This document shows, one piece after another, positions 1-10,930 of a stretch of DNA of 64,000 nt (positions are counted from its first letter, which is position 1; every line of letters starts with the position of its first letter). The notes under the pieces were generated by a model that did no database searches, was not told the origin of the DNA, and saw nothing but the letters and a program-made list of their open reading frames with translations. The DNA comes from Orobanche coerulescens (taxonomy: Eukaryota; Streptophyta; Magnoliopsida; Lamiales; Orobanchaceae). The position numbers and the translations under genes were made by a program. The DNA is taken from NCBI GenBank assembly GCA_033398695.1, contig CM065804.1:34921501-34985500 (forward strand), read 5' to 3'.

Positions 1-1080
1 TCGCGTCTATGTTCCTGGATTCTGGTCTCATCGTGCGTTTCGTGTGTTATACCCTCGGCAACAACTTACTGCTGATGTGACATCAGCAGTGCTGAACTGC
101 TGTGTAGGTAGCGCACGCTATCCCTGTTCCATTGCGTGCGCTACCGATGTGCAGTTAGCGTACGCTAACGCCCTATTGTTAGCGTACGCTAACGAAGGGT
201 GGCAGTAGCCACTGGACATGTCAAGGTCCCGTTAGCGCGCGCTACATATGACGGTTAGCGTGCGCTAACTCCACTGAATATAAGTTAGCGGACAGTTTCA
301 GAACAGCAGTTTATTTCTTTTCTCTTCGTTTCTTCGACGTGCTACCTCAGAGACGATTTCCACCGGTTCTATTCGGAGTTCTCTTCAAATTCCATCACGG
401 TAGAATCGAGCCATCATATCATAATCAGCATAATGACCTTTCATCAGCCGAATTAAAGGTAATTCCTCAGGAACCCTAATTTTGACGAATTTGGGGGATT
501 TTCGGGATTTTAGGGTTTAGTTCCGAATTGTTCATCTATACTACGATATTCTTTACCGGTTGTGATTATTGAGTGATTCTTAATCCAATTTTCTTGTTTT
601 TAATCCGCGAATTATCGATACGGGGAGATTTTGTGTAAACCCTCGCCCGTATCGATTGATCGTTCATTGCTGTATCATGTAATCGGGGTTATGGGTGTAT
701 TCCATTAGAGTATTGTTGTCCGTGGGGACTGAACTGTATTGGTCCTTCATTTAGGAACCGTCGTTTTCCACCCGGACCGTTCGTAGTCGTGCTTCAACTC
801 CGTTTCTTCAAGAATGTCTCAAAGGCAAGTACTTTACATTTGTTTACATGTTCTAGTATTTGAATTATGGTCAGACGTGGTCGTTGTGGATGGATATGTG
901 TATGTTCACCTAGGGACGGTCCGACGGCCTCTAGGGATACGTATTGCCGTGAGTGTGCGTATCACTTAATCGTGGTTAGCCACCGGGGATGTCCGACGGG
1001 CTCTGGGTACGGTGGTCGTGAGTCTCGTACCAACGGTTAACTTTGAATTGTGATTTGTTGGAGATAATGTGTTTTGTGAC
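1..1080 (+). mobile_element. Chromovirus-type LTR fragment, U3 to U5, left end outside the window
   Basis: This stretch has the same order of parts as the Gypsy-1 LTRs at 18645 and 34739: a palindrome array, a leader with ACCCTAA-rich text, a shared ATGTCTCAAAGGCAAGTA block near 812-831, and then paired 'GGG-GGTCCGACGG-CCTC' segments near 910-1000. Overall sequence is clearly diverged from Gypsy-1, so it is a related but separate family. The left part lies outside the window. Similarity fades at about 1080 and no primer-binding site follows, so the right end is lost. Assignment to Ty3/gypsy is inferred from the shared architecture, not from coding sequence. Confidence 0.6.
108..292. repeat. 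Array of TTAGCGYRCGCTAA palindromes in LTR U3
   Basis: About six copies of a palindrome of the form TTAGCGTACGCTAA, TTAGCGCGCGCTA or TAGCGCACGCTA lie between 108 and 292, some complete and some half-sites. Each carries two or three CpG dinucleotides. A related array is at 8618-9118 in another LTR. Confidence 0.85.
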
Positions 1081-1189
1081 TGTACATCATAAATATTCCG
1101 GAATATAAAATGTTTCCTAAAATGACTTTTTGGCGCATATATTCATCTGATTAGAATGTAGTTCAAATGGATTGTTCAATCAAGTAGGT

Positions 1190-2240
1190 CTCATTAGTAG
1201 AAATAGGATATGATCAATCTCTATTTAAACCAATTAATCCCTTTTTATCAAAATAGTGTAAATCCATCAAATACTTAATATATAACCTAATAGAAATCCC
1301 CCTTCCCCGAGGAAGAACGATTAGCTACTCATTGGTTTATACAAACTAAAATTATAATTGAAATAATTGATATACATAATATATAGTATAGAAACTCTTA
1401 ATTACTAGAATTTAATGACAATAGATGAAAACTTGCTTGAATATGATGTATCAAAGTGCAAGAAACATTCCTCAAAATACAACTTCAAAATACAACTTCA
1501 AACTTGTTCAAATGTAACAAGCTTACAAAAATTGAAAGTAAAATACTAAGTGCTCAAACACTTTTCAATAACAAGCTAAATGAAGGAAAAACTTCAAACT
1601 AATAAAATAGAATACAAAACTATAGTAGAGATGTCTTGCAAAAAAGAAAGGGTATTTCTTAGCAAGAAGAGGAGCTTTTTTTTTTTTTTTTTTGCAATGG
1701 ATGAATGTGTCCTTTTATAGGTGATTTTCAAGAATACTTTGAATTATTTAATTCAAAAGATGTGTTGTAGTATCTTGATTTTTCTTTGTTCACACTTTGA
1801 GTTCACAAGAGGCCGAAGGTGGAAAATTCAACAAACATCTGCCTGAAAACGATGCTGGAAAACGGCCCATTTTGCCCCGTGTTGTGCGCCGTGTTGTGGT
1901 GACTCAGTCTCTTCCGGAACACGTGCGAGGACACGGCGCAAAATGCCGGCCGTGTGTGAAACGGACCAAGACACGGCGCTTTTTGTGCCGTATGTGAAAC
2001 GTCTGACAGAAAACGGCCCTCTTTGCGCCGTTTTGTATGACCCTGTTGCCTTGAAAAATTCCCGACATTGGATTTGATCTTGTTTTCCGTTCTTTTTGAT
2101 ATTTCATGTCAGTAATCTGTAAAATGACCATTTTTAGCTCATGTTTTGACATATCTTTAAAACATCTATTTTTAATCACAAATCAGTACGATTATGCCCG
2201 GATACGGAATATTTTATATATGAATTTTTAGATCAATTAT
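1190..2240 (-). mobile_element. Possible LTR-like promoter region on the minus strand
   Basis: Read on the minus strand this block has a TATA box (CTATAAAAGG, plus-strand positions 1713-1723) preceded by a region rich in ACGGCGC and GCGCCGT motifs (about 1860-2040) and followed by a long AT-rich leader with an oligo-A/T tract (1679-1695). That is the order seen in the better-defined LTRs of this window. I could not find its partner LTR, a primer-binding site or a target duplication, so the call rests on layout only. Short ORFs here on both strands look spurious. Confidence 0.3.
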
Positions 2241-2264
2241 GCACTAATCAACTTCTTGGATTTG

Positions 2265-4662
2265 AGCTTCATTACAGGGATCCACCGGTTGAACGCCTCA
2301 GCTTTCATCTTCCTGATGAACAAACTGTTGTTTTTAGCAATCGAGATGAAGTATCCATTGTGCTAGCAAAACCTACTGTGAAACAAAGCCAATTTCTAGC
2401 TTGGTTCGAGGCAAATGATAGGTATCATTGGGCAAACAATCTTACCTATGAGGAATTTCCGCAGCATTTTGTTTGGATTCAAAAAGACCGAATATGGAAG
2501 CCAAGAAAAAGGAAAATAATGGTTATAGGACGTGTGATTTGTGTTCCTCTAGGATGTGGAAATATGTACTACATGAGGCTAATGATTAACATTGTTCGCG
2601 GTGCGAAATGCAATAAGGATTTGATGAAAGTCAATGGTATCCAGTACGATACCCTACGTGATGTAGGCTATGCATTAGGTTTGTTGACCGATGATAAAGA
2701 ATATATTGATGCCATCGTAGAGTCTAGTCAGTTTGCCTCTGCAAATTCGATGCGGCTATTGTTTGCTACATTGCTTTCATCAAATTGTATCTGCCGACGT
2801 GAACATGTTTGGGAAGCCTGTTGGGTGTACTTATCTGAGGATGTTCTAGACAAACAACGCAAATTGGCCCGTCAAATAGGTATGTTTAATCTATTTTGTA
2901 TGTTATACTGGTTTGGTAATATGCCAGTTTTACCACCATTTATTTTCCAGTTCATTATATTTCTTCAAAATTTTCATTCTTAAAGGAAAAAATAGCTTCC
3001 ACATAAAGAATATTGATTTTTATCTCAGATTTATGTCTGACGCAAGAAGATATTAAAAGTTACACGTTGGTAGAGATCGAGAAGCTTTTATAGGCTGGTG
3101 GAAAAAGTTTGAAAGATTTTCATCCCATGCCAATACCAGGCAGTCGCTACTTCAATGGATCACGTAATAGATTGGTACTCGACGAGCTAAGATATGATCC
3201 AATAGCTCTCTCATTATAGCATGATAACCTACTACAAAGCATGAATGTCGACCAACGTTGTGTTTACGAAGTGATCATGTCTTCAATTAATGATAACAAA
3301 GGGGGCGTTTTCTTCATATATGGCTATGGTGGCACTAGAAAGACCTTTGTGTGCAGGACACTATCATCATGTTTGAGGTCGCAAGGAGAAATAGTTTTAA
3401 ATGTGGCATCAAGCGGTATTGTTTCTATTTTACTACCTGGTGGAAGAATAACTCATTCAAGATTTTCCATTCCATTCCAGATTAACGAATAATCGACATG
3501 TAATATCAAACTTGGAAGTCATCTCGCTGAATTGTTAATGAAAACAAAACTTACCATATGGGATGAGGCACTAATGATGCACAGACACTGTTTTGAGGCC
3601 CTGGATACTTCCTTGAAGGACATAATGAAGAATATTGATCCGGCTAATCAAAAAAAACCTTTTGGAGGTAAAATCATTGTGTTTGGTGGTTATTTTCGTC
3701 AAATATTTCCCGTAATTCCAAAAGCTCGAAGACCTGAAATTGTTGATGCTGCCATCAGTTCGTCTCCACTTTGGTAACACTGTAAGATTCTTTGACTGAC
3801 CAAGAATATGAGGCTGCAAAATACATCATCAATACAAGAAATGGAAGAGTTACAACGTTTTTTTCGAATGGATTGCCAACATTGGTGATGGTACTATTGG
3901 GGGACATGACGAAGAAGGAATTACCATTGACATTTCTCATGAGTTTTTTATATAAGACTTCGAGGATCCTATCCCAGCAATTGTTGAGAGCACATGTCCA
4001 TCCTCTGGCATTTAAACTAAAGATTCGTCTTACTTTAAAGAAAGGGCGATTTTGGCGCCTACACTTGACGTCGTTGATGAAGTGAATCAGTAGATGAACG
4101 CACAATTAGCTGGAGATGGACATTTATATTTAAGTTCAGATGAACCATGTCATTCAAACAATACTACTGATGTCATAAATGCACTTCACACAACTGAATT
4201 TTTTAATGAAATCAGATCTTCAGGGGTTTCAAACCATGAACTTAATTTGAAAGTAGGTACTCCGGTGATGTTGCTACGAAATGTTGACCATTCAATTGGA
4301 CTGTGTAATGGTACAAGAATGGTCGTGACAAAGCTTGGGAACCATGTCATTGAAGCTGAGATTTACTAATTCCTAGAATGTCGTTGATACCTTCTGAGCC
4401 CAGGCTACCAGTCAAATTAACAAGAAGGCAATACCCCTTGATTGTGTCATTTGCAATGACAATAAATAAGAGTCAATGTCAATCTTTGACTCACGTTGGA
4501 CTATTTCTAAGGAAACCAGTTTTTTGTCACGGTCAACTACATGTGGCTTTGTCAAGGGTTACTCATCCAAAGGGTCTCAAAATCTTGATATGCGACAAAG
4601 AGAACAACAAATCTACCACAACAAGAAATGTCGTCTATAGGGAGGTCTTCCGCAATTTGTAA
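2265..4662 (+). pseudogene. Helitron helicase (PIF1-like), 5'-truncated and frameshifted
   Basis: Broken reading frames give, in order, the C-terminal half of a Helitron Rep-helicase protein. An upstream block (about 2270-2880) begins with the segment ending SFHLPDEQ. Next comes the ATPase part from 3241, with a Walker A in which the usual GTGKT reads GTRKT (near 3331). Walker B follows as WDEA (near 3559) and a GGYFRQI motif (near 3690) where GGDFRQI is normal. The C-terminal helicase motifs end with HVALSRV (about 4540). A probable intron at 2880-3028 (GT..AG) joins two in-frame parts. Stops at 3492 and 3777, frame changes and the changed Walker A mean it cannot encode an active rolling-circle helicase. 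The N-terminal Rep domain is absent. Confidence 0.85.
2880..3028 (+). other. Probable intron in the Helitron helicase relic
   Basis: Donor AG|GTATGT at 2880 and acceptor TCTCAG ending at 3028. Splicing joins the codons for ..KLARQI to ..LTQEDIKSYTL in frame, as the helicase needs. The 149-bp segment is AT-rich and non-coding. Confidence 0.55.
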
Positions 4663-4794
4663 AAAATATTATTTCCATTTATCTCGGATAATATTAAATA
4701 TATCGCATTGTGTTATATTTATCTTAATATTTTCTCTTAATTATTTAAACTCTCTCAATGTGCAAATATCTCAACTATTTACAGAATTTAAACT

Positions 4795-4827
4795 ATTATT
4801 CGTGCAATGCACGGCGGGTATTACTAG
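4795..4827 (+). other. Helitron 3' terminus: hairpin plus CTAG
   Basis: A short hairpin CGTGCAATGCACG (4801-4813) is followed 10 bases later by CTAG (4824-4827) and then T. A hairpin about 10 bases before a CTRR end, with insertion next to T, is the defining Helitron 3' structure. It lies 165 bases after the helicase relic, on the same strand. Confidence 0.8.
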
Positions 4828-4839
4828 TTCAAATTATAT

Positions 4840-5170
4840 GTACTAATATATAATCAGACCAAAAAATAAAGATACTTTATGTAATTTACCCTAATTATCA
4901 TCTAATCTTAGATTGTTTCGGTAAAAGTAGGTTATTATTGTTGATAACTCATTCATATTTGTGGAATATTATATTGTGTTAAAGTAAATATACATGTGTG
5001 TACCTTAGTCTACAAGTTAATGGATTTATCCTAATTAATGTAGGACTAGGTCTGTTAAAATGTTCCAAAATATGTCATCTCTACCTATTTAAAGGGATCC
5101 ATCAATGAGAATAAACAAATCTTCTGCCCTAATTCTTGTCTTATTTGTTACTTCAACACGTTATAGCAAG
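4840..5170 (+). mobile_element. Decayed copia-type LTR
   Basis: AT-rich block with a TATA box (CTATTTAAAGG, 5087-5097) followed by a leader ending in CAACACGTTATAGCA near 5155-5170. The same TATA, leader and ACGTTATCAGCACG order ends the Copia-A LTR at 18186-18270, and both are followed by a GC-rich CCGCC tract. The left end abuts the Helitron end and is not defined. Confidence 0.5.
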
Positions 5171-5331
5171 AAAAATCGTCTGAATATCCTGAAAATTTTG
5201 AGAAAAAAAAATCGGACTTCAAAAACCTAGCCGCCACCGCGCTCAACCACCTCCGCCTACCGCTGCTTCGATCCAGTGCTGCTTCCATTCGCGACTAGAG
5301 CTGAACCCCCAACCCAACACACCTTCGATCT

Positions 5332-5676
5332 GTGATCGCCGCTACATCGGATTCAGACGTCCGCCAGAGCAGATCTGCCCAGACGCAGAGCCCCGAAAAA
5401 AATACTTTTTCCAAAAACCCTAATATTTGGATCAATTGCCGACACCTTCATCTTCCCTACAATGTCGTCGCCGCTCCATGGCCTCCGATCCGCAGCCACC
5501 ATCGTGCACCAGATCGGTTTTACAGCCGAACCCTTCCATATCTCCTCATTAAACTGATGTCTGCCACTCCTCTCAAGTACCACTACGAGTCGCCCATTGA
5601 AGAGGTAGAAGAACAGAATCGTGAAATCAAAGCACGTCTCGAACAGAAACTCAAGAAGAAAAAGCAGGGCATCTAA
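5332..5676 (+). CDS. Unidentified 114-codon ORF in copia leader
   Basis: An open frame in the GC-rich leader after the copia-type LTR. The translation is Ser/Arg-rich at first and ends in a charged stretch with alternating Glu, Lys and Arg, possibly a short coiled coil. I recognise no domain. It may be a fortuitous ORF or a relic of an exon carried by the element. Nothing nearby suggests a function. Confidence 0.2.
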   Translation: MIAATSDSDVRQSRSAQTQSPEKNTFSKNPNIWINCRHLHLPYNVVAAPWPPIRSHHRAPDRFYSRTLPYLLIKLMSATPLKYHYESPIEEVEEQNREIKARLEQKLKKKKQGI

Positions 5677-6070
5677 ATCTTGCTGATGAGGGACGAACTT
5701 TTTTCTTCTTATAATATGCAATTAAATTTAATTATATTATTTTTGTTAATAAATACCAATCTAACTCTTTACTTTTTTTTATGTCTTTGAAAGGAAATAC
5801 GTTTAAATTCATTTTGGAGAGGAATCAAGACGATCCAAAATTCGATTGCAATGAGTATTACAATTTCATTCAAATAAATTGATTGTATGCCCTAGGAAAG
5901 AATCATGTCTTTTCTATAAGGTACACAATCCGAATAACTTTATTATTTGTTTTGCGTGCAATTAGTATACTTTTGATTTACATGCAAGTTATAATTTAGA
6001 ATTTTGTATTTTATGCATAAATCAACCAAATTTCTTAAATCATAATTCACCTGAATTAATCAATTACGCC

Positions 6071-6190
6071 ATAATATACTTATTTCACTGCATAATATGT
6101 ATATAAATATATCACGTAGGAATTATAGACATAATATACTTATTTCACTGCATAATGTGTATATAAATATATCATGTAGGAATTATATGT
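6071..6190. repeat. 60-bp tandem duplication
   Basis: Two adjacent 60-base units, 6071-6130 and 6131-6190, both starting ATAATATACTTATTTCACTG, differ at only a few bases. They lie in AT-rich DNA of the copia relic, followed by a short TA microsatellite near 6195-6207. Confidence 0.9.
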
Positions 6191-6419
6191 GTGTATATAT
6201 ATATATTCCATGCATATATTGATATGACATGCAATTAGGCTACATTCCTAGCGACTTAGATGACTATATTTCTACTGCCTACATTGTACCATGATAACGA
6301 AAGTTCATGTATAGCGTAATTGTGACCATATCTTGGTTCTAAACCAAATAATCCCATTGCTGAATAATTTATCATGGCCGAACTCATGATTATGTGAAAC
6401 GTATTCGATTCCTTCTCTT

Positions 6420-6727
6420 GTTTACGAATATGGCTAATCCAACTCGTTGAAAATTCAACATCTTGGACTCAGAAGGACTTGAGTGTCATAGATGAGATTC
6501 TGATTTTAAGACGTCAGCGCCACACTTTCTGTTCATACAAATGACAAATCGGTTTAAAAGGTGAAAGAAAGCGCGCTGATGTTCTTAGGCGAAATCTTGA
6601 CTCAGACTTATGGTAGGAATATCTTTAGATTAAATCCCCAACGAACTGTGGGATGCCCCTAAGGACCATTTCTGGAATACTATTTCTCGAGTTGACCGTG
6701 CAGTGGAACGAAATCCACTTGCTTTAT
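6420..6727 (+). pseudogene. Copia gag relic
   Basis: No frame stays open, but short stretches in changing frames resemble the plant copia gag core, with a segment like RADVLRRNLDSDL near 6575 and one like LWDALKDHFW near 6645-6680. This fits the copia-type LTR and leader upstream. The relic ends where the minus-strand LTR begins at 6728. The call depends on weak short matches. Confidence 0.4.
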
Positions 6728-8311
6728 TGTAACACCCCCAAAATTTTCTGAGGCATTACAGTGTCGTGAATCCCATGTGGGACCCACAAGGCTAGTTCAG
6801 GAAATAGATATTTTATAGAAATTATAGTAAAACAAATAATCCACGGTTACATATCACGAGCCGAAATATTTTATTAAGAAACATAATTCAAAGTTTGATT
6901 ATTACATAATGGAGGTTTCAAAAAGTCAAATTTAATTCATGCAGCGGCGAGATTTTATCCCCAACACCGTTCAAGCCTGACCGGATCCCTCAGGAATGTC
7001 CTGCACGTAATCAACAAATTTACCTGGCACGACAAATCATGCCAGATAACCGGGGTCAGAGAATGCATACCAATAACAATTATTAGCAACGATATACACA
7101 ATTTTACCAACACCGTGCCACATAAACAATAGAAAATAATTCACAGCACGACCAACGTTGTCTTTCTCTTTTTGCTTATCACATAAACCCCAAGGTCGTA
7201 ACCAAGGGTCACGAAAGTATCCACGCGGGAATACCTCGGAACGTAGGTGCCGAATTTGGGTCTTATCCCCCAACATATTTCCATACGGGTACCATACAGG
7301 TTTTATCCCCAACACATCGGCCCATTTATAACACATTTTTAGAGAAAGACAATTGTCGGTATTCATCAACAATGGCACATTCATGAATACGAACATTTCA
7401 GTAATACTAGCATTTCTCGAGCAAGATTTCACTTGCCTTTGATCCGGCGGTAGGTTCCTTACGATAATTTGGATCTCCATGCCCAATCACGTTTAACCTA
7501 GTCACGTAATATCCGATTAACAACTCGTACGGATCATGATGAATAAAACTAGTCTCCCCTCCCTTCCCTAACCGGATTCCTAACATAGTCTTATTTGCTA
7601 ATACTAGTATCGTGCTTATAAGTTCACAAGAAATACGTACTACTATGTCGTTCAATTCTAGGATTAACGTTAGCTATATCGATTTGAACAACAAGATTAT
7701 CCCAATCATCATTCGGTTAGCAACAAACTACCATAACATAATCGAATTCCATAACTTCTAATTCAATTCTCTATTCCGAGTACTTCAATCGGTGGATTAC
7801 CATTTTACACAATGATTACGGCGGTTTGATCTTTAATGACGATAATACTATCAAATCGTTTCCCCTAGTTCACTTAGCATTGATAATCGTAAGGTAAGAG
7901 TGGCTATGACTAATTTAACATATGGTGACGGATTCCTACGAATTCTCCTACAATAGATTCTTCAAAATTTTATATTTCCAATGTCGATTGAGATGAAATT
8001 TTCGCATGGGATTGATATGAGTTGTATGAAAGCAAAACATATGAGCAACGATAACTCCGGTTACTACAAACCCGTCCGATTAGATTGTCTACGAGAGTTG
8101 GCAAAATCTACCCAAATACCCATAATCCAACAAGTATAATCAACAACATCGAGGAGATTACTTCATGAATTGATAGGCTTACCTTAGTAGATGAAGAACA
8201 ATGAAGAGGGATGATGAATCAACAAGAACCACGAGGAGAAACGAAGAGTGGCTTGAATGAGTTGGATAATCTTCACCGGAGCTCAAGAAATCACCTCCTC
8301 TATGTTAATTC
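6728..8311 (-). mobile_element. Chromovirus LTR, minus orientation, U3 missing
   Basis: The left end TGTAACACCCCCAAAA is the reverse complement of the LTR 3' end seen in Gypsy-1 (TTGGGGGTGTTACA) and in the 8312-11902 LTR. Further left there is copia gag relic rather than a primer-binding site, so this is the 3' LTR of a minus-strand element or a solo LTR. On the minus strand the sequence starts at 8311 inside the transcribed leader. No TATA box or palindrome array is present, so U3 was lost at the junction with the neighbouring LTR. Minus-strand ORFs at 7037-7655 lie in the LTR and look fortuitous. Confidence 0.65.
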
Positions 8312-8617
8312 TGTAATACCCGAATTTTCAGTATGAATTTTTCGCATTATTTTATCTAAGATATACTGGATGGCTTGGTGTCTATACAGTATGGATAAAA
8401 TAAATTGAGGACTGAGACAACTGTATTTGTACTCGTATAACTGTCGTAGTGGTTCGACAATTATTTTGAGGATATCGTGTATCAGGTTATCGTACTTTTG
8501 ATATTGGGTATATCGTATGATGATGTTATTGGATTCAGTACATGTATTCTGTATGCCGTATGTTCGTATTTGGTATGTCGAGACGGACGAGGAGAGTTGG
8601 AAAATGGCTAAGTATAG

Positions 8618-9118
8618 CCTGATTAGCGCGCGCTAATGTTCAAGTATAGCGCACGCTATCGTTCATGGTTAGCGCACGCTAGAGGCAGAATGTAGCGCAC
8701 ACTAAATGCAGTCAGATCGGAAGGAATCTGCGTGTGGACCCGGCTGCTTTCGGCGCACATTCTGATAAGTCAACGGTTGTTGTCCTGAAGTATTAGCGCA
8801 CGCTAAAGCATGAGGCTTAACGCACGCTAATTGTAGATCGGTCAAAGGGAATCTTATCCTCGTCAGATCGGCATGTGGGGGCATATGAGGTACGTAGACT
8901 GTAGCAAGTCAACTGATATTAGCGCACGCTAAATGCAAGGACTTGCGTATGCTAAACAGTGTAAGTTACGTACGCTAATGCATGGGCATCACGTACGTAA
9001 GCTCATGTACGAGGCAAGACAGTGGCCTCTGGGCTGCGATAGCGCACGCTAACAATGTCAGTTAGCGCACGTTAGGGCAATAACGCACGCTATTTTATGA
9101 GAGTAGCGCGCGCTAGTA
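8618..9118. repeat. Array of about 14 TTAGCGCACGCTAA-type palindromes
   Basis: Roughly 14 complete or partial copies between 8618 and 9118, for example TTAGCGCGCGCTAA at 8623, TTAGCGCACGCTAA at 8793 and 8919, and TTACGTACGCTAA at 8967. Spacing is irregular (about 10-100 bases). All lie upstream of the TATA box at 9127, the last about 10 bases before it. Some copies grade into ACGTACGT forms like those in the Gypsy-1 LTR. Confidence 0.9.
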
Positions 9119-9126
9119 ATGTATTC

Positions 9127-9134
9127 TATATAAG
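9127..9134 (+). promoter_or_regulatory. LTR TATA box
   Basis: TATATAAG directly after the palindrome array and before the presumed transcribed leader, the expected place for an LTR core promoter. Confidence 0.6.
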
Positions 9135-10639
9135 GGGACAGAAGGATGTTATGAAGCATTTCGTCCATTTCTTTCCTTTCACTCGTTAGAGAGAGCTTTG
9201 GGAGGTACTTGAGTTCCTAAAACACTCTGAGATGATGATCTTTAACAAGATTAAGATGGAGAGCATGGATTCAAAGCTTTGTTATTGAAATTATTAACGA
9301 TTCTTGGAATGGAGTTCATAGAGAGAGTCTTGAGGTTCCAAATACTGGATTATGATGGAGTTGACCATCCTTATCAACATTTGGAGCTTGGAAATGATTG
9401 GAAACGGATTCAACCTTGACAATCCATCCTTTTCTTCAAAGAGGTCGCGATAATTGAGCGTTTATTATGGCCGTTGCGTTGCGGTCAAGGTTGGAGAGTT
9501 CGTAGGTTGCTTTTGGCCGGGGCTGAGGAGCTCGGGGACGAAGGCAATGGATTCTGGTAACAGCTTCGTGGTATCGGTATCGAGGCAAGTTTATACTTGT
9601 TCAGTTTATTATATTTGATGAATGGTTTCGTTTTCATTTCATTTATAATTCGTATAGCAATGTTGTTAGAAATGTAAGTTGTTGGATAATGAGTTGTATA
9701 TCGTGCTCTGGTTTGTATTAAATCATAAGGTATATGATTTAATTGTGTTCAAGGAAGACGTGAGTTATCTTTGGTCAAGGATATAGTATATCGGATATCG
9801 AGGATAGTTATCGCGATGACATAAGTATCGGGATAAAGGTTTATTGGTATTGAATGGATGGTACCTTATTTGAGATTATTCGTATAACTGTGTATTCGTT
9901 CAGGGATGTTGTCCGTGGAAAGGATGTTATCTTCGGCCTTGAGGTACTTTATGTTCAGTTATGAGATAATTATTATGTTGAGTTGTTGTATATGTTGTAT
10001 GTTGATGCTTCGTATATTGAGATTCGTGTTGGTTGTTCGTTGAGGGGTGTTGATCCCAGGACTATTGTTGGTATTAATGGTTGTGTTGATCGTCTCATAG
10101 AGGGATGTTGATCCCAGAACTGTTGTCTGAGATTTTTAATCGTATGGATTATCCTTTGGGGTTTGTGATCCCAGGATTGTTGTTTTGATTATTGATTAGT
10201 CGTGTCGACTTTTCTTTGTCAGATTGTCGTTGTTCATTTCGGTGAGTCTTTTGATCCTTATTGGATATGTAATTCTTGAGTTTCGTTGTCATGTTGCATC
10301 GTGACATATCTGGAGTCATATCTTCGTGCCGATTGGTTATTGTGTAGGATTTTTAGCCGGGCACATGATGGTTATGCGTGGATATTTCCGCATTGAACCG
10401 TGCACACGAGACGTAGTTCGTGAGGCTAATTAGGTACAAGACCACATGTGTATTTGATCGATACCCGGGGTGGCTTGTGCACGGACACATTTCCGGATCG
10501 GGCGTACTGTGACGTCCATCTTTTGAGCCATATTGTTGGGTCGTTCATAGTCCATGTATGATTGGATATGTTCGACGGTTTGCGACTGGTTGTTCATACG
10601 CCCGAGGGGTATGTTCGACAGTCAGAGTTATTTCTTTGA

Positions 10640-10930
10640 GATCCTTTATTGTTGATTATTTGGAGTCTACCTTGTTGAGGGTATTCTCGGTTACTGTTGG
10701 TCCTTTGTTGATCATTTGGAGTCTACCTTGTTGAGGGTATTCTCGGTTATTGTCAATCTTTGTTGATCATTTGGAGTTTACCATGTTGAGGGTATTCTCG
10801 GTTATTGTTGATCCTTTGTCGATCGTATTGGAATTCATCATGTTGATGATAATTTCGGTTGTACTTTGACCTTGGGTTGGTCGTATTGGAGCTCATCATA
10901 TCGATGATATTCTAAGTGGTGTATTGGTTG
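10640..10930. repeat. About five tandem copies of a 55-65 bp unit
   Basis: Units built on TTTGGAGTCTACCTTGTTGA followed by GGGTATTCTCGGTTATTGTT recur from about 10655 to 10925. The first three are nearly identical and the last two diverge (TTGGAATTCATC.., TTGGAGCTCATC..). They lie in the transcribed part of the long LTR and add to its length. Confidence 0.85.

Noticed and set aside
5332..5676. Small host gene
   Set aside because: Follows a copia-type LTR and leader and shows no known domain; kept only as a low-confidence ORF.
7037..7655. Two minus-strand ORFs of 149 and 82 codons
   Set aside because: Lie inside a minus-oriented chromovirus LTR, no recognisable domain, composition like the surrounding LTR.
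8618..9118. Regularly recurring palindromes resembling a CRISPR array
   Set aside because: Spacing is irregular, repeats are only 12-14 bp and vary, there are no cas genes, and the setting is a plant retrotransposon LTR.
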